From the NCBI GenBank assembly GCA_964542915.1, contig CAZIVP010000012.1, forward strand, positions 50,367 to 114,366: 64,000 nt of DNA, given 5' to 3'. Source of the stretch: CAZIVP01 sp964542915 (GTDB lineage: Bacteria > Calditrichota > Calditrichia > Calditrichales > Calditrichaceae). How positions within the stretch are numbered: position 1 is the stretch's first letter; every line of letters starts with the position of its first letter. The notes beneath the pieces are model-generated. The model worked only from the letters and a program-made list of their open reading frames with translations, ran no database searches and was not told where the DNA came from. The position numbers and the translations under genes were made by a program. Shown in pieces: positions 45,007-52,894 of this stretch.

Positions 45007-46383
45007 TTAATCCGGGATAGGCCCGTCTACAACTACATTTTCGTTGGCTTCCACCTCCTCCGGCCAGTTTTGTTGAATAAAGTCGCGCGACAGAAAATAT
45101 TTGGCATTTTCGGGGTCGCCGAATCCTTCTTTGGTGTGGCAACTTTCCCAGCACTGCTTACCGCCGCTGGTATCGGTTCGGGCCGTGAAACGCTGAATGT
45201 TATGCGGCGTCGTGTACTTCCATGTCGGATATTTGTCGTAGTCAGGCAAGGATTCCGATTCTGGCCCCCAATTGGCATAGCTCTCGGGATCGATCGGGAT
45301 ATGGCGAAGCGTCACATATTTATACTCCGAACGTTGATCGCCCGTGGTTTCCAGCGGATTAAGACCGATCTTAAAATCTTCAACTACTTCATAATCGCTT
45401 CCGTATGCTTCGACGCCCACATGGCAAGACGTACAATTATTATAGGGTTGCGAATGACAAACGTAACAGGACATATCATCATAATGGGTCGAGTGATAAT
45501 TGTTTACGGTTTCCAATTCACCGTCCACCTCATGGCAACCGCTTTCATCGCATGTCGGCAACAGGTCATAATGGTAGCGATCCGTTCCTTCTTCGACCGC
45601 CGCATGCATCTCCTCTTTACTGTGGCAATCCATGCAGTTGAAAAACATTTCGCTATGAACATCATTTTCAAAATCATGCCCGATGCGCGAACCGTGGCAA
45701 GCGGTGCAGTTATCTTCCTGATCCGGCGTTTTGTAAAAACGATGATTCTTAAATTTGGGAAAGCCGCCGCCGGCGCTATTGGGAACCGCCACATGGCAAT
45801 CGCCGCAGGTGGCATGGCAACTGTAACAATCCTTTTGCCAACCCTCCTGCGTGCTCTGCGGACATTGATCAAAGGAATTAACGCCCGATCGCAGTGCAAC
45901 CCACTTCTTTTCGCCCCACAACTGCTGGTGCATACTGTTGGCGAAAGTTTCCGTTATACCGTCGTGGCATTCGGCGCATACATTATCGCCATCGAGTGTT
46001 TCCGATGGGTCCAAAACCAAACCGGCGTGCGCCAGTTCCTGATTATTGGGTTTGGTATTGTCTCCGCCGTGGCAATCCACACAGGATCTCAATTCAAAGT
46101 GCTTGTCGAGCTCTTCGATACTGCCGCCGCGTAGATTAATATAAACTTTTTCCCAGGGCTCCAACTGAGCCACAGCACCGCCTCAGCCAACGGCGCCGCC
46201 GCCTTCGCCGCCGCCCTCTTCTTCTTCAGGCGCCAGGGCTTTAAGACGGGATTCGCTGGTATGGCAGTATATACAGCCATCCGATCCTTGATAAGCGTTC
46301 TCACTGGTTTCTTCATCTTCCATTATTTGCGTACAACCCATCATAAAAACCAGCGCCATGATAATTGCCGAAAATGTTCTCAT
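45007..46383 (-). CDS. Selenocysteine-containing multiheme cytochrome c lipoprotein
   Basis: 458 residues if the in-frame TGA at 46185-46183 (codon 67) is read as selenocysteine. Upstream: a lipoprotein signal (LVFMMGC) and heme motif CIYCH; then an acidic/glycine stretch GGGAVG-Sec-GGAV; downstream: eight more CxxCH motifs, one CX4CH (CDESGCH) and one CX3CH (CWESCH). The downstream part alone, starting at GTG 46173, would have no signal peptide and could not receive heme, which argues strongly for read-through. A SECIS-like hairpin follows the TGA. First gene of the leftward operon; AGGGAA about 8 bases before the ATG. Likely an outer-membrane, surface-facing redox protein; the Sec may be a metal or heme ligand or a catalytic selenol. 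Confidence 0.8.
46157..46185 (-). promoter_or_regulatory. Sec-codon TGA and bacterial SECIS-like hairpin (cytochrome)
   Basis: TGA at 46185-46183. Sixteen bases after it begins the loop AGUUG (46166-46162), closed by GGCUC/GAGCC (46171-46167 with 46161-46157); lower pairs C175-G153 and wobble pairs extend it past a U/C mismatch. A G in the first two loop bases and this distance match the SelB-binding element of E. coli fdhF. Confidence 0.65.
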
Positions 46384-46427
46384 GTTATTTCCCTGTTTAT
46401 TTTGTGAAAATTTTATTTAATTGTTAT

Positions 46428-46441
46428 GCAAAAGCTATGCC
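46428..46441 (-). promoter_or_regulatory. Sigma-54 promoter for the leftward cytochrome operon
   Basis: Minus-strand TGGCATAGCTTTTGCAT: GG at -24 (46441-46440) and GC at -12 (46429-46428) with exactly 10 bases between, close to TGGCAC-N5-TTGCA. Predicted start near 46416, about 33 bases before the Sec-cytochrome ATG. Confidence 0.75.
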
Positions 46442-46528
46442 ATGGAAAAATGAGCGTATTGGCAAATTGAAGCCCTTATTTTGTAAGTACAAAGCTGCCA
46501 TACCATTCGGGCTCGATCGAAGCCGTTC

Positions 46529-46645
46529 GAAACAGAACGTTTCATATTCTAAGCAAAAGTTGCTTAATTCAAGTATTTTCAGAAACAAAGCGCTAATTTG
46601 AAACACACTGTTTCATGCATAGTGGTTGAAACAACTACTGAAACA
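46529..46645. promoter_or_regulatory. Cluster of TGAAACA/TGTTTCA elements (activator sites)
   Basis: GAAAC-N5-GTTTC at 46529-46543; a perfect palindrome TGAAACA-CAC-TGTTTCA at 46599-46615; direct TGAAACA copies at 46627-46633 and 46639-46645. They lie between the two sigma-54 promoters, at distances of roughly 100-215 bases, the usual placement of enhancer-binding-protein sites. Confidence 0.6.
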
Positions 46646-46743
46646 GCTTATCGATGATTTTCAGCGGCCTTTTATTTGCTATCCAATTTAATTTTTTTGA
46701 TTTAAAGTGGAAGCACCTGCCTGTAAACGAATCTTTTTTTCGA

Positions 46744-46757
46744 GGCATAATATTTGC
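46744..46757 (+). promoter_or_regulatory. Sigma-54 promoter for the rightward operon
   Basis: GAGGCATAATATTTGCTGA: GG at 46744-46745 and GC at 46756-46757, separated by 10 bases, with the TTGC box intact. Predicted start near 46769, about 64 bases before the ferredoxin gene. Confidence 0.7.
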
Positions 46758-46832
46758 TGAATAAAGACAATAACGGGATACGGTTTTCCGGAAATTTGTG
46801 AAAAATATCATTAATAACATCGAGGAACCATC

Positions 46833-47735
46833 ATGGCCGGTCAATCACGAAGAGATTTTCTCAAAACCAGCGGCCTGCTTGGCGCAAGCGCCGTTGGGCT
46901 ACAAAATTCAAAAGCCAAAGCCGCTCCTAAAAAAATCATATCCGACGACCGTATGGGCGTCTTGGTTGATACGACTGTTTGTATCGGATGCCGACGCTGT
47001 GAATTCGCTTGTAAACAAGCCCATGATATCGATCCGGGCGACATTGAACAGTACGACGACCGCTCGGTTTTTAAAGAAATGCGACGTCCGCAGTACAACG
47101 CACACACGGTAGTCAATGGATATGAAACGGAAGAACAACAATCCCAAAACACCACTCACGTTAAGGTACAGTGTATGCACTGCGACCATCCCGCCTGTGT
47201 ATCGGCGTGCATCGTCGGCGCCTTTTCCAAACAGGAAAACGGGGCTGTTATTTGGGATGAAGGTAAATGCATTGGATGCCGATATTGTATGGTGGCCTGT
47301 CCCTTTCAAATTCCAACCTTTGAATATCACAAAGCCATCGAACCCGAAATCCGCAAATGCGACCTATGCTGGGATCGCACCAAAGATGGCGGCGTGCCTG
47401 CGTGCGTGGAAATTTGTCCCGTTGAGGCGCTCACTTACGGAAAGCGTTATGAACTGTTACAAGTGGCGCACAATCGCATTCGTAGAAATCCCGAACGCTA
47501 CATTGATCATGTTTACGGAGAAAACGAACTCGGCGGGACATCCTGGCTGTATCTTGCCGGTCAAAATTTTACCGCCCTTGATTTTCCGAAATTCGGAGAC
47601 GAGCCGGCGCCCGGCGCCTCGGAGAAACTACAGCATGCCATTTTTGCTTATTTTATACCACCGCTTTCATTGTTCGCTTTGCTGGGCGGCATTATGTGGT
47701 TGAACCGCAATACCGAAACCAACGAAACCGAATAG
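46833..47735 (+). CDS. Tat-exported 4x[4Fe-4S] ferredoxin subunit (HybA/CbcT-like)
   Basis: 300 residues. Twin-arginine signal (QSRRDFLKTSGLLG), then four cysteine sets: CIGCRRCEFACKQ, CMHCDHPACVSAC, CIGCRYCMVACPF and CDLCW...CVEICPVEAL, and a C-terminal membrane helix (about 270-292). It is the electron-transfer subunit of NrfC/HybA/PsrB-type complexes, moving electrons between the NrfD partner and cytochromes on the outer face of the membrane. GAGGA 7 bases before the ATG. NrfD gene follows after 9 bases. Confidence 0.93.
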   Translation: MAGQSRRDFLKTSGLLGASAVGLQNSKAKAAPKKIISDDRMGVLVDTTVCIGCRRCEFACKQAHDIDPGDIEQYDDRSVFKEMRRPQYNAHTVVNGYETEEQQSQNTTHVKVQCMHCDHPACVSACIVGAFSKQENGAVIWDEGKCIGCRYCMVACPFQIPTFEYHKAIEPEIRKCDLCWDRTKDGGVPACVEICPVEALTYGKRYELLQVAHNRIRRNPERYIDHVYGENELGGTSWLYLAGQNFTALDFPKFGDEPAPGASEKLQHAIFAYFIPPLSLFALLGGIMWLNRNTETNETE

Positions 47736-47744
47736 GAGAAGATC

Positions 47745-48989
47745 ATGGCTGCTCATTTGCAACCCAAACCTGTAAAACATCGTTTCCTTACGCCCGGCGT
47801 CGTTGTTCTGTTAATCCTGGTAGCCAACGGTCTGATCTGGTTTGCACTGCGTTTTATTTTCGGGCTTGGCGCGGTAACCAATTTAACCAACCAGTATCCT
47901 TGGGGCATCTGGATCGGAATCGACGTTGCCGCGGGTGTTGCACTGGCCGCGGGCGGTTTCACAACCTCAGCCCTCGTGCACATCTTCCATCGTGAACACT
48001 TCCATGCCGTATTAAGACCGGCCCTGCTGACCGCCGCACTTGGATATACATTTGTCGCTCTCGGCGTTTTTACCGACCTGGGGCGGTACTACAGCATCTG
48101 GCATGTACTTATTTTTTGGAACGGCAATTCGGTGCTTTTTGAAGTTGGTATTTGTGTACTCACCTATCTGGCGGTATTGTATGTGGAATTTTTGCCGGTG
48201 GTAACCGAACGTTTTATCGGTCGTGTCAATTTCAAAGGATTTTTGCAGGCGCTCAACAAACCGCTCGACCGCTTTTTACGATTCTTAGACCGCACGCTGG
48301 ATCGTACCATGTTTTTCTTTATAATCGCCGGCGTGGTGCTTTCCTGTTTGCACCAATCCTCGTTGGGTACGCTTATGATGATCGCCGGTCAAAAGATACA
48401 TCCCTTATGGCAAAGTCCGATTTCGCCGCTTCTCTTTCTGCTTTCGGCGCTCGCCGTGGGCTTTCCGATGGTCATCATGGAATCGATCATTTCATCGCGT
48501 TCATTCGGACTGAAACCGGAACTGAACGTACTGCAAAGCCTTGCGCGTTTCATCGGTCCAATGCTTGGCATTTACCTGGCTTTCAAGATCGGGGACATGG
48601 TTATCCGCGAAACGTTTGTCTATTTAACGGAATTTAATCTGGAAAGCATATTATGGACGGTGGAGCTCCTCTTTGGAATCCTCATTCCCTTGCGCATGTT
48701 TTTCTGGGATCGCGTTATGCAATCGAAGCCGCTTCTGTTTACCGCCGCCTTTTTGGTGGTTTTCGGCGTTTTTCTCAATCGTTTCAATGTCTTTGTAATT
48801 GCCTATACACCGGCTTATGCCACACATACCTACTGGCCATCCATCGGTGAAATTTCGGTAACGGTCGGTTTTATTGCCGTGGAGATTTTATTGTTCCGGA
48901 CTGCTGTGTTGTTATTCCCTGTGATCAGCCAACCGGTGAAAGCGTCAACAACAAAAGCGAAATACGCCATTCGGGGAGTTATACGATGA
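47745..48989 (+). CDS. NrfD/HybB-type integral membrane subunit
   Basis: 414 residues with about ten membrane helices; the YPWGIWIGIDVAAGVALAAGGF segment and GMV-like HQSSLGTLMMIAG near the middle are HybB/NrfD hallmarks. It exchanges electrons with the quinone pool without heme. With the ferredoxin before and the cytochrome after, this makes a Cbc4/Qrc-like module. GGAG 6 bases before the ATG; its TGA overlaps the next ATG (ATGA). Confidence 0.93.
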   Translation: MAAHLQPKPVKHRFLTPGVVVLLILVANGLIWFALRFIFGLGAVTNLTNQYPWGIWIGIDVAAGVALAAGGFTTSALVHIFHREHFHAVLRPALLTAALGYTFVALGVFTDLGRYYSIWHVLIFWNGNSVLFEVGICVLTYLAVLYVEFLPVVTERFIGRVNFKGFLQALNKPLDRFLRFLDRTLDRTMFFFIIAGVVLSCLHQSSLGTLMMIAGQKIHPLWQSPISPLLFLLSALAVGFPMVIMESIISSRSFGLKPELNVLQSLARFIGPMLGIYLAFKIGDMVIRETFVYLTEFNLESILWTVELLFGILIPLRMFFWDRVMQSKPLLFTAAFLVVFGVFLNRFNVFVIAYTPAYATHTYWPSIGEISVTVGFIAVEILLFRTAVLLFPVISQPVKASTTKAKYAIRGVIR

Positions 48990-50104
48990 AACGATCCTTT
49001 TTTATGCTCATCCTCGTCATCATACTTTCAGGCACAGTGTTTGCGCAGCGTGCGAAACACCACGCGCAGATGCCACTAAGTTGTTCCAATTGCCATAGCT
49101 GCAACAAACCTACGTTTGAAGACCCCTGTCTGAAAATTTGCCCGGACTTTAAACGCGAAGGCGTCACTCTCAAACACAAGGCGGAGGACGCTCCCGAATT
49201 TATAAAGATCGATACTCTTGAGGATCGTTACCACGCCAGCATCTTTTCGCATCGCCTTCACGCTGAAATGGCGCTTATGTCCGGCGGATGCGCCTCCTGC
49301 CACCATCATAATCCGCCGGGTGAAATCCTGGCCTGTGTGGATTGCCACGAACCGACTATTCTCCGTGAAGATCTGAGTAAACCGGGACTTAAAGGCGCTT
49401 ATCATAAACAATGTCTGAATTGCCATCGCAGCTGGAGCCACGAAACCAATTGCATCGTTTGCCATGCACGTAAAGCCGATACCACAACGCCTGCAACGAT
49501 CGCTGACAAAGCCGCTTTAAAAGAAAAAGAGCATCCGCGCATAAAGGAGCCGGATAAATTGGTGCTCGAAACAGGCTTTGACAGCGGTCCGATTGTTACG
49601 TTTTATCACGACGACCACACCCAGCGTTTCGGCTACCAGTGTGTGGATTGTCATAAGGATGAAACCTGCAGCCGTTGCCACGATACCATTAAGGATCGAA
49701 AAACGACCGACAAAGAACCGCACACTAATTGCATCGAATGTCATCAGGCATCTATCGAAAATAATTGCGTTAAATGCCATAAAAAACAGGAAGACGGCCG
49801 TTTTAAACACGCCGATGCAGGATGGCCGCTTAACCGTTATCACCAATCTTTACATTGCCAGGCCTGTCACGGTGTTGAAGGTAAATTTGAAACGCTGCCC
49901 ACCGCCTGCACGTCATGCCATGACGATTGGAGCGTCGATTCCTTTAACCATAACGTCACCGGCGTTGTACTCGATGATATTCATAAACAATTCGATTGTG
50001 CATTGTGCCATACAGATCGTAACTTTAGCAATAAACCATCCTGTTCCGATTGTCACGAAGATTTTGTTTTTCCAGAGAAAACGCCGGGGCAGGTGCGTAA
50101 ATAA
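48986..50104 (+). CDS. Periplasmic 13-heme cytochrome c
   Basis: 372 residues: signal peptide (KRSFFMLILVIILSGTVFA) and 13 CxxCH motifs of class III (c3/c7) style with free His such as FSHRLH and YHDDH. A further pair of cysteines near the N-terminus (SCNKPTFEDPCLKICPDF) does not fit a heme site and may bind a metal or form disulfides. It is translationally coupled to the NrfD gene by ATGA and probably is that complex's periplasmic heme subunit. Confidence 0.92.
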   Translation: MKRSFFMLILVIILSGTVFAQRAKHHAQMPLSCSNCHSCNKPTFEDPCLKICPDFKREGVTLKHKAEDAPEFIKIDTLEDRYHASIFSHRLHAEMALMSGGCASCHHHNPPGEILACVDCHEPTILREDLSKPGLKGAYHKQCLNCHRSWSHETNCIVCHARKADTTTPATIADKAALKEKEHPRIKEPDKLVLETGFDSGPIVTFYHDDHTQRFGYQCVDCHKDETCSRCHDTIKDRKTTDKEPHTNCIECHQASIENNCVKCHKKQEDGRFKHADAGWPLNRYHQSLHCQACHGVEGKFETLPTACTSCHDDWSVDSFNHNVTGVVLDDIHKQFDCALCHTDRNFSNKPSCSDCHEDFVFPEKTPGQVRK

Positions 50105-50136
50105 AACAAAAATAGGTGCTATTAAACAGTCAGACT

Positions 50137-52005
50137 ATGTTAAACAGAATCGGAATAAAACTAATCGCCGCCGTGGGTTTGGGCATTATCGTTATCATAA
50201 GCATTTACGCCTACGTAACCATACAATCACAGGAACGGGTGTTACTGGAGGAAGTGGCCCGTCATTCCTATCAGCTCAGTGAAACGATTAAAAACAGCAC
50301 CCATTTTTCCATGCTCGCCAACCGGCGCAACGATACACACCGCATCATTAAGAGCATTTCGAAGGAACCGTGCATCCGCGAAATTCGGATTCTCAATAAG
50401 CAGGGTACGGTCATTTATTCATCGGATTCCTCCACCATCGGCCACATGGTCGATAAAAAAGCCGAAGCATGTTACACCTGTCACGCCAGCGACGAACCCC
50501 TGCACAAAGTACCGGTCAAAGACCGCACGCGTATCTATCGTATCCACGAAGATTCGTCGCGCGTCTTCGGAACGATCACACCCATTTACAACGAACCGAG
50601 CTGTTGGGAAGCCGACTGCCACGCCCACGCCGCCGATAAGTCCGTTTTAGGCGTTCTGGATTTAACCGTTTGCTTAAAGCCGGTGGAAGTGACTATCAGG
50701 GAAGCAAAAATGAAAGTGTTCTTCTTTGCGCTGGCGGCTATCGTTATTCTTAGCTTTGTAATTGCACTGGTAGTGCACTGGCTTATAAACAAACCGGTAA
50801 AGTCCCTCCTGCAGGCAACAGAAGCAGTCGCCTCCGGAAATTTAAACTACGCCATACGCGACATGGGACGCGATGAATTGGGCCTGCTGGCCAAATCCTT
50901 CAATAATATGACTAAAAAATTATCCGAGGCGCGACAGCAATTGTTTCAATCCGATAAAATGGCCTCCCTGGGTCGTTTAGCAGCCGGGGTTGCCCATGAG
51001 ATCAACAATCCCCTCACCGGTATTTTAACTTATTCCAGTTTTCTTCTGAAGCGCGCCAAAAACCAGCCGGATTTACGGGACGACCTGAACGTCATCGTAC
51101 GCGAAACAAAGCGCAGCCGGGAAATCGTTAAAGGATTACTTGATTTTGCACGGCAATCGGTGCCCAAAAAAAATGAAGCCGATATCAATGAAGTGATCGA
51201 AAAGGCTTTGAATGTGGTCGACAACCAATTGACCATCAACCATATTAAATTGAAAAAACAACTGCAGTCTGATTTGCCGCCGGTCAAGATCGATTCCAAT
51301 CAAATTCAACAGGTGTTCATCAATCTGATCGTGAATGCCATTCATGCCATCGATTCCAATCAAGGCGGTGAAATTACCATCAGCACATCATTAACAACTT
51401 TGGAGCCTTACGGTATCACTCATATCAAACATGCGGTTTGTCCGAAAGGGCACGAACTGATTGATCATTCTTTCAAGATAGAGGGCTTATCTTCAATCAA
51501 AGTGCATGCAACCAGCGGTGATCGCGAGGGCGAGATTCATTTGGATCCGGTTTATGGGAAAAACCGTCATGAATATGGGCTCAACGTTGCAAAGGATAAG
51601 GATATCAACGTCAGTTGTTATAAATGCGACATTTCTTTAATGCATGAGAGTAAGAACTGCCCGCAGTGCGGATCGCCCATTTATACAATTGAAATTCCGG
51701 GTAAAGGACAGTTGGAAGGCTGTCTTAAAAAGAATTGCCTGTGGCAATACTGGAGCTCCGTTGAACAGGAAGGTAAAAAGAGCTTCATCGAAACCGCCAT
51801 TTCGGACACGGGCTGTGGAATCCCCGAAGAAAATCTGGATAAAATCTTTGAACCCTTTTTCTCGACCAAAGGTCAGAAAGGGACCGGCCTCGGACTGGCC
51901 GTGATTTGGGGCATTATGGATAACCACGAGGGCAATATTAAGGTCAAAAGCACCTTAGGTGAAGGTACGACCTTCACCCTGCATTTGCCGGTTACACGAT
52001 CGTAA
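50137..52005 (+). CDS. Sensor histidine kinase with c-heme periplasmic sensor and Cys-rich insert
   Basis: 622 residues: TM1 (about 8-28); a periplasmic domain with heme-attachment motifs CYTCH (112-116) and CWEADCH (156-162, CX4CH); TM2 (about 193-217); HAMP (about 218-262); HisKA with phospho-His287 in AGVAHEINNPL; then HATPase with N box at about 396-400 and G1 DTGCGIP at 557. Between the N and G1 boxes, about 130 residues (420-550) carry CPKGH, CYKC, CPQCG and CLKKNC, a zinc-ribbon-like insert. GTG at 50116 would add 7 residues; the ATG at 50137 is chosen for the MLNRIGIKL start, but neither has a good ribosome binding site. 32 bases after the cytochrome gene. Confidence 0.88.
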   Translation: MLNRIGIKLIAAVGLGIIVIISIYAYVTIQSQERVLLEEVARHSYQLSETIKNSTHFSMLANRRNDTHRIIKSISKEPCIREIRILNKQGTVIYSSDSSTIGHMVDKKAEACYTCHASDEPLHKVPVKDRTRIYRIHEDSSRVFGTITPIYNEPSCWEADCHAHAADKSVLGVLDLTVCLKPVEVTIREAKMKVFFFALAAIVILSFVIALVVHWLINKPVKSLLQATEAVASGNLNYAIRDMGRDELGLLAKSFNNMTKKLSEARQQLFQSDKMASLGRLAAGVAHEINNPLTGILTYSSFLLKRAKNQPDLRDDLNVIVRETKRSREIVKGLLDFARQSVPKKNEADINEVIEKALNVVDNQLTINHIKLKKQLQSDLPPVKIDSNQIQQVFINLIVNAIHAIDSNQGGEITISTSLTTLEPYGITHIKHAVCPKGHELIDHSFKIEGLSSIKVHATSGDREGEIHLDPVYGKNRHEYGLNVAKDKDINVSCYKCDISLMHESKNCPQCGSPIYTIEIPGKGQLEGCLKKNCLWQYWSSVEQEGKKSFIETAISDTGCGIPEENLDKIFEPFFSTKGQKGTGLGLAVIWGIMDNHEGNIKVKSTLGEGTTFTLHLPVTRS

Positions 52006-52058
52006 TACAACATTAAATCATAAGTGATGGGCATAGACCTTCAAGTGCGAGCAAAGCA

Positions 52059-52844
52059 ATGAGTAAATTATTTGATATACTTGCCGTGGATGATGAACAC
52101 GTTATTATCGATTCCATTAAAAAATTAAACCGTCTCACAGGGTGGCAGGTAGACACCGCTACTGATGCCAGCATAGCATTAAAAAAACTAAACAAAAATC
52201 GCTATCGGTTGATTATTTGCGACATCATGATGCCGGATGTGGACGGATTTCAATTTTTAGAGAAATTGCACGAAAAGGGCATATACACGCCTTTGGTTAT
52301 GACCACCGGCTATTCCACGGTTGAGAATGCCGTTAAATCCCTTTCCGGCGGCGCCATTGATTTCCTGCCGAAACCGTTTACTTTTGACGAGCTCCTGAGC
52401 GTTGCCAGCCGCGGTCTGCAATACGAAGCACTCTTACAAAACAGGGATGAAGACAACGGTTCAACCTTGGTGTACGTGCCCTGCCCGGACGATTACCAGC
52501 GCCTGGGATACGCCAGTTGGTCGGTCATTACAGACGATGGAACGGTGAAAATCGGGTTGACCGATTTGTTTTTTAAAACGATCGAGGAACTGGAAAAAAT
52601 CGAACTGTTTGACCAGGATGATGACATCATTCAGGGTAACGCCTGCGCCTATATTCATACAACGGATGAAATCAGCCATAGTGTGCTTGCGCCGGTAAGC
52701 GGGCGCATTATCAACAGAAACGATACATTACTGCAAGATAAAACACTTTTGGAAAAGGACCCTTATTTTGAGGGCTGGTTGTACACGGTTGTTCCCTCGG
52801 ATCTGGAATACGAATACAAACATCTGGCGCCGTGTAACCAATAG
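52059..52844 (+). CDS. Response regulator fused to a GcvH-like domain
   Basis: 261 residues. Receiver domain (about 5-125) with acidic DD (11-12), phospho-Asp55 in LIICDIMMPD and Lys in PKPFTFDEL; then, from about 150, a glycine-cleavage-H-like lipoyl fold: YASWSVITDDGTVKIGLTD, LAPVSGRII, DPYFEGWLYTV. The hairpin that should carry lipoyl-lysine (ACAYIHTTDEISHSVLAP) has no lysine, so it cannot be lipoylated. No DNA-binding or AAA+ domain. Likely acts by binding a partner. Follows the kinase by 53 bases. Confidence 0.87.
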   Translation: MSKLFDILAVDDEHVIIDSIKKLNRLTGWQVDTATDASIALKKLNKNRYRLIICDIMMPDVDGFQFLEKLHEKGIYTPLVMTTGYSTVENAVKSLSGGAIDFLPKPFTFDELLSVASRGLQYEALLQNRDEDNGSTLVYVPCPDDYQRLGYASWSVITDDGTVKIGLTDLFFKTIEELEKIELFDQDDDIIQGNACAYIHTTDEISHSVLAPVSGRIINRNDTLLQDKTLLEKDPYFEGWLYTVVPSDLEYEYKHLAPCNQ

Positions 52845-52894
52845 CAAATATAGGAAAAAACATAAAATGATTGGTTAATTGTAAGGAGAAGGAA

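Larger units (their letters stand above)
46384..46832. other. Divergent control region of the electron-transfer locus
   Basis: 449 bases between the two operons. It holds sigma-54-type promoters at both ends and a cluster of TGAAACA/TGTTTCA elements in the middle, each listed separately. No gene is present; the short frames here have no supporting features. Confidence 0.8.

Noticed and set aside
44965..46134. Rightward 389-codon open frame opposite the Sec-cytochrome
   Set aside because: It is a shadow: the antisense of CxxCH-rich coding sequence rarely gives stops and yields repeats such as MATGA; it has no ribosome binding site, no domain, and the opposite strand carries the real hemes.
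46183..46383. Separate 66-residue monoheme lipoprotein ending at the TGA
   Set aside because: The frame continues without shift into a heme-rich protein that lacks its own signal peptide, and a SECIS-like hairpin follows; kept only as the competing model.
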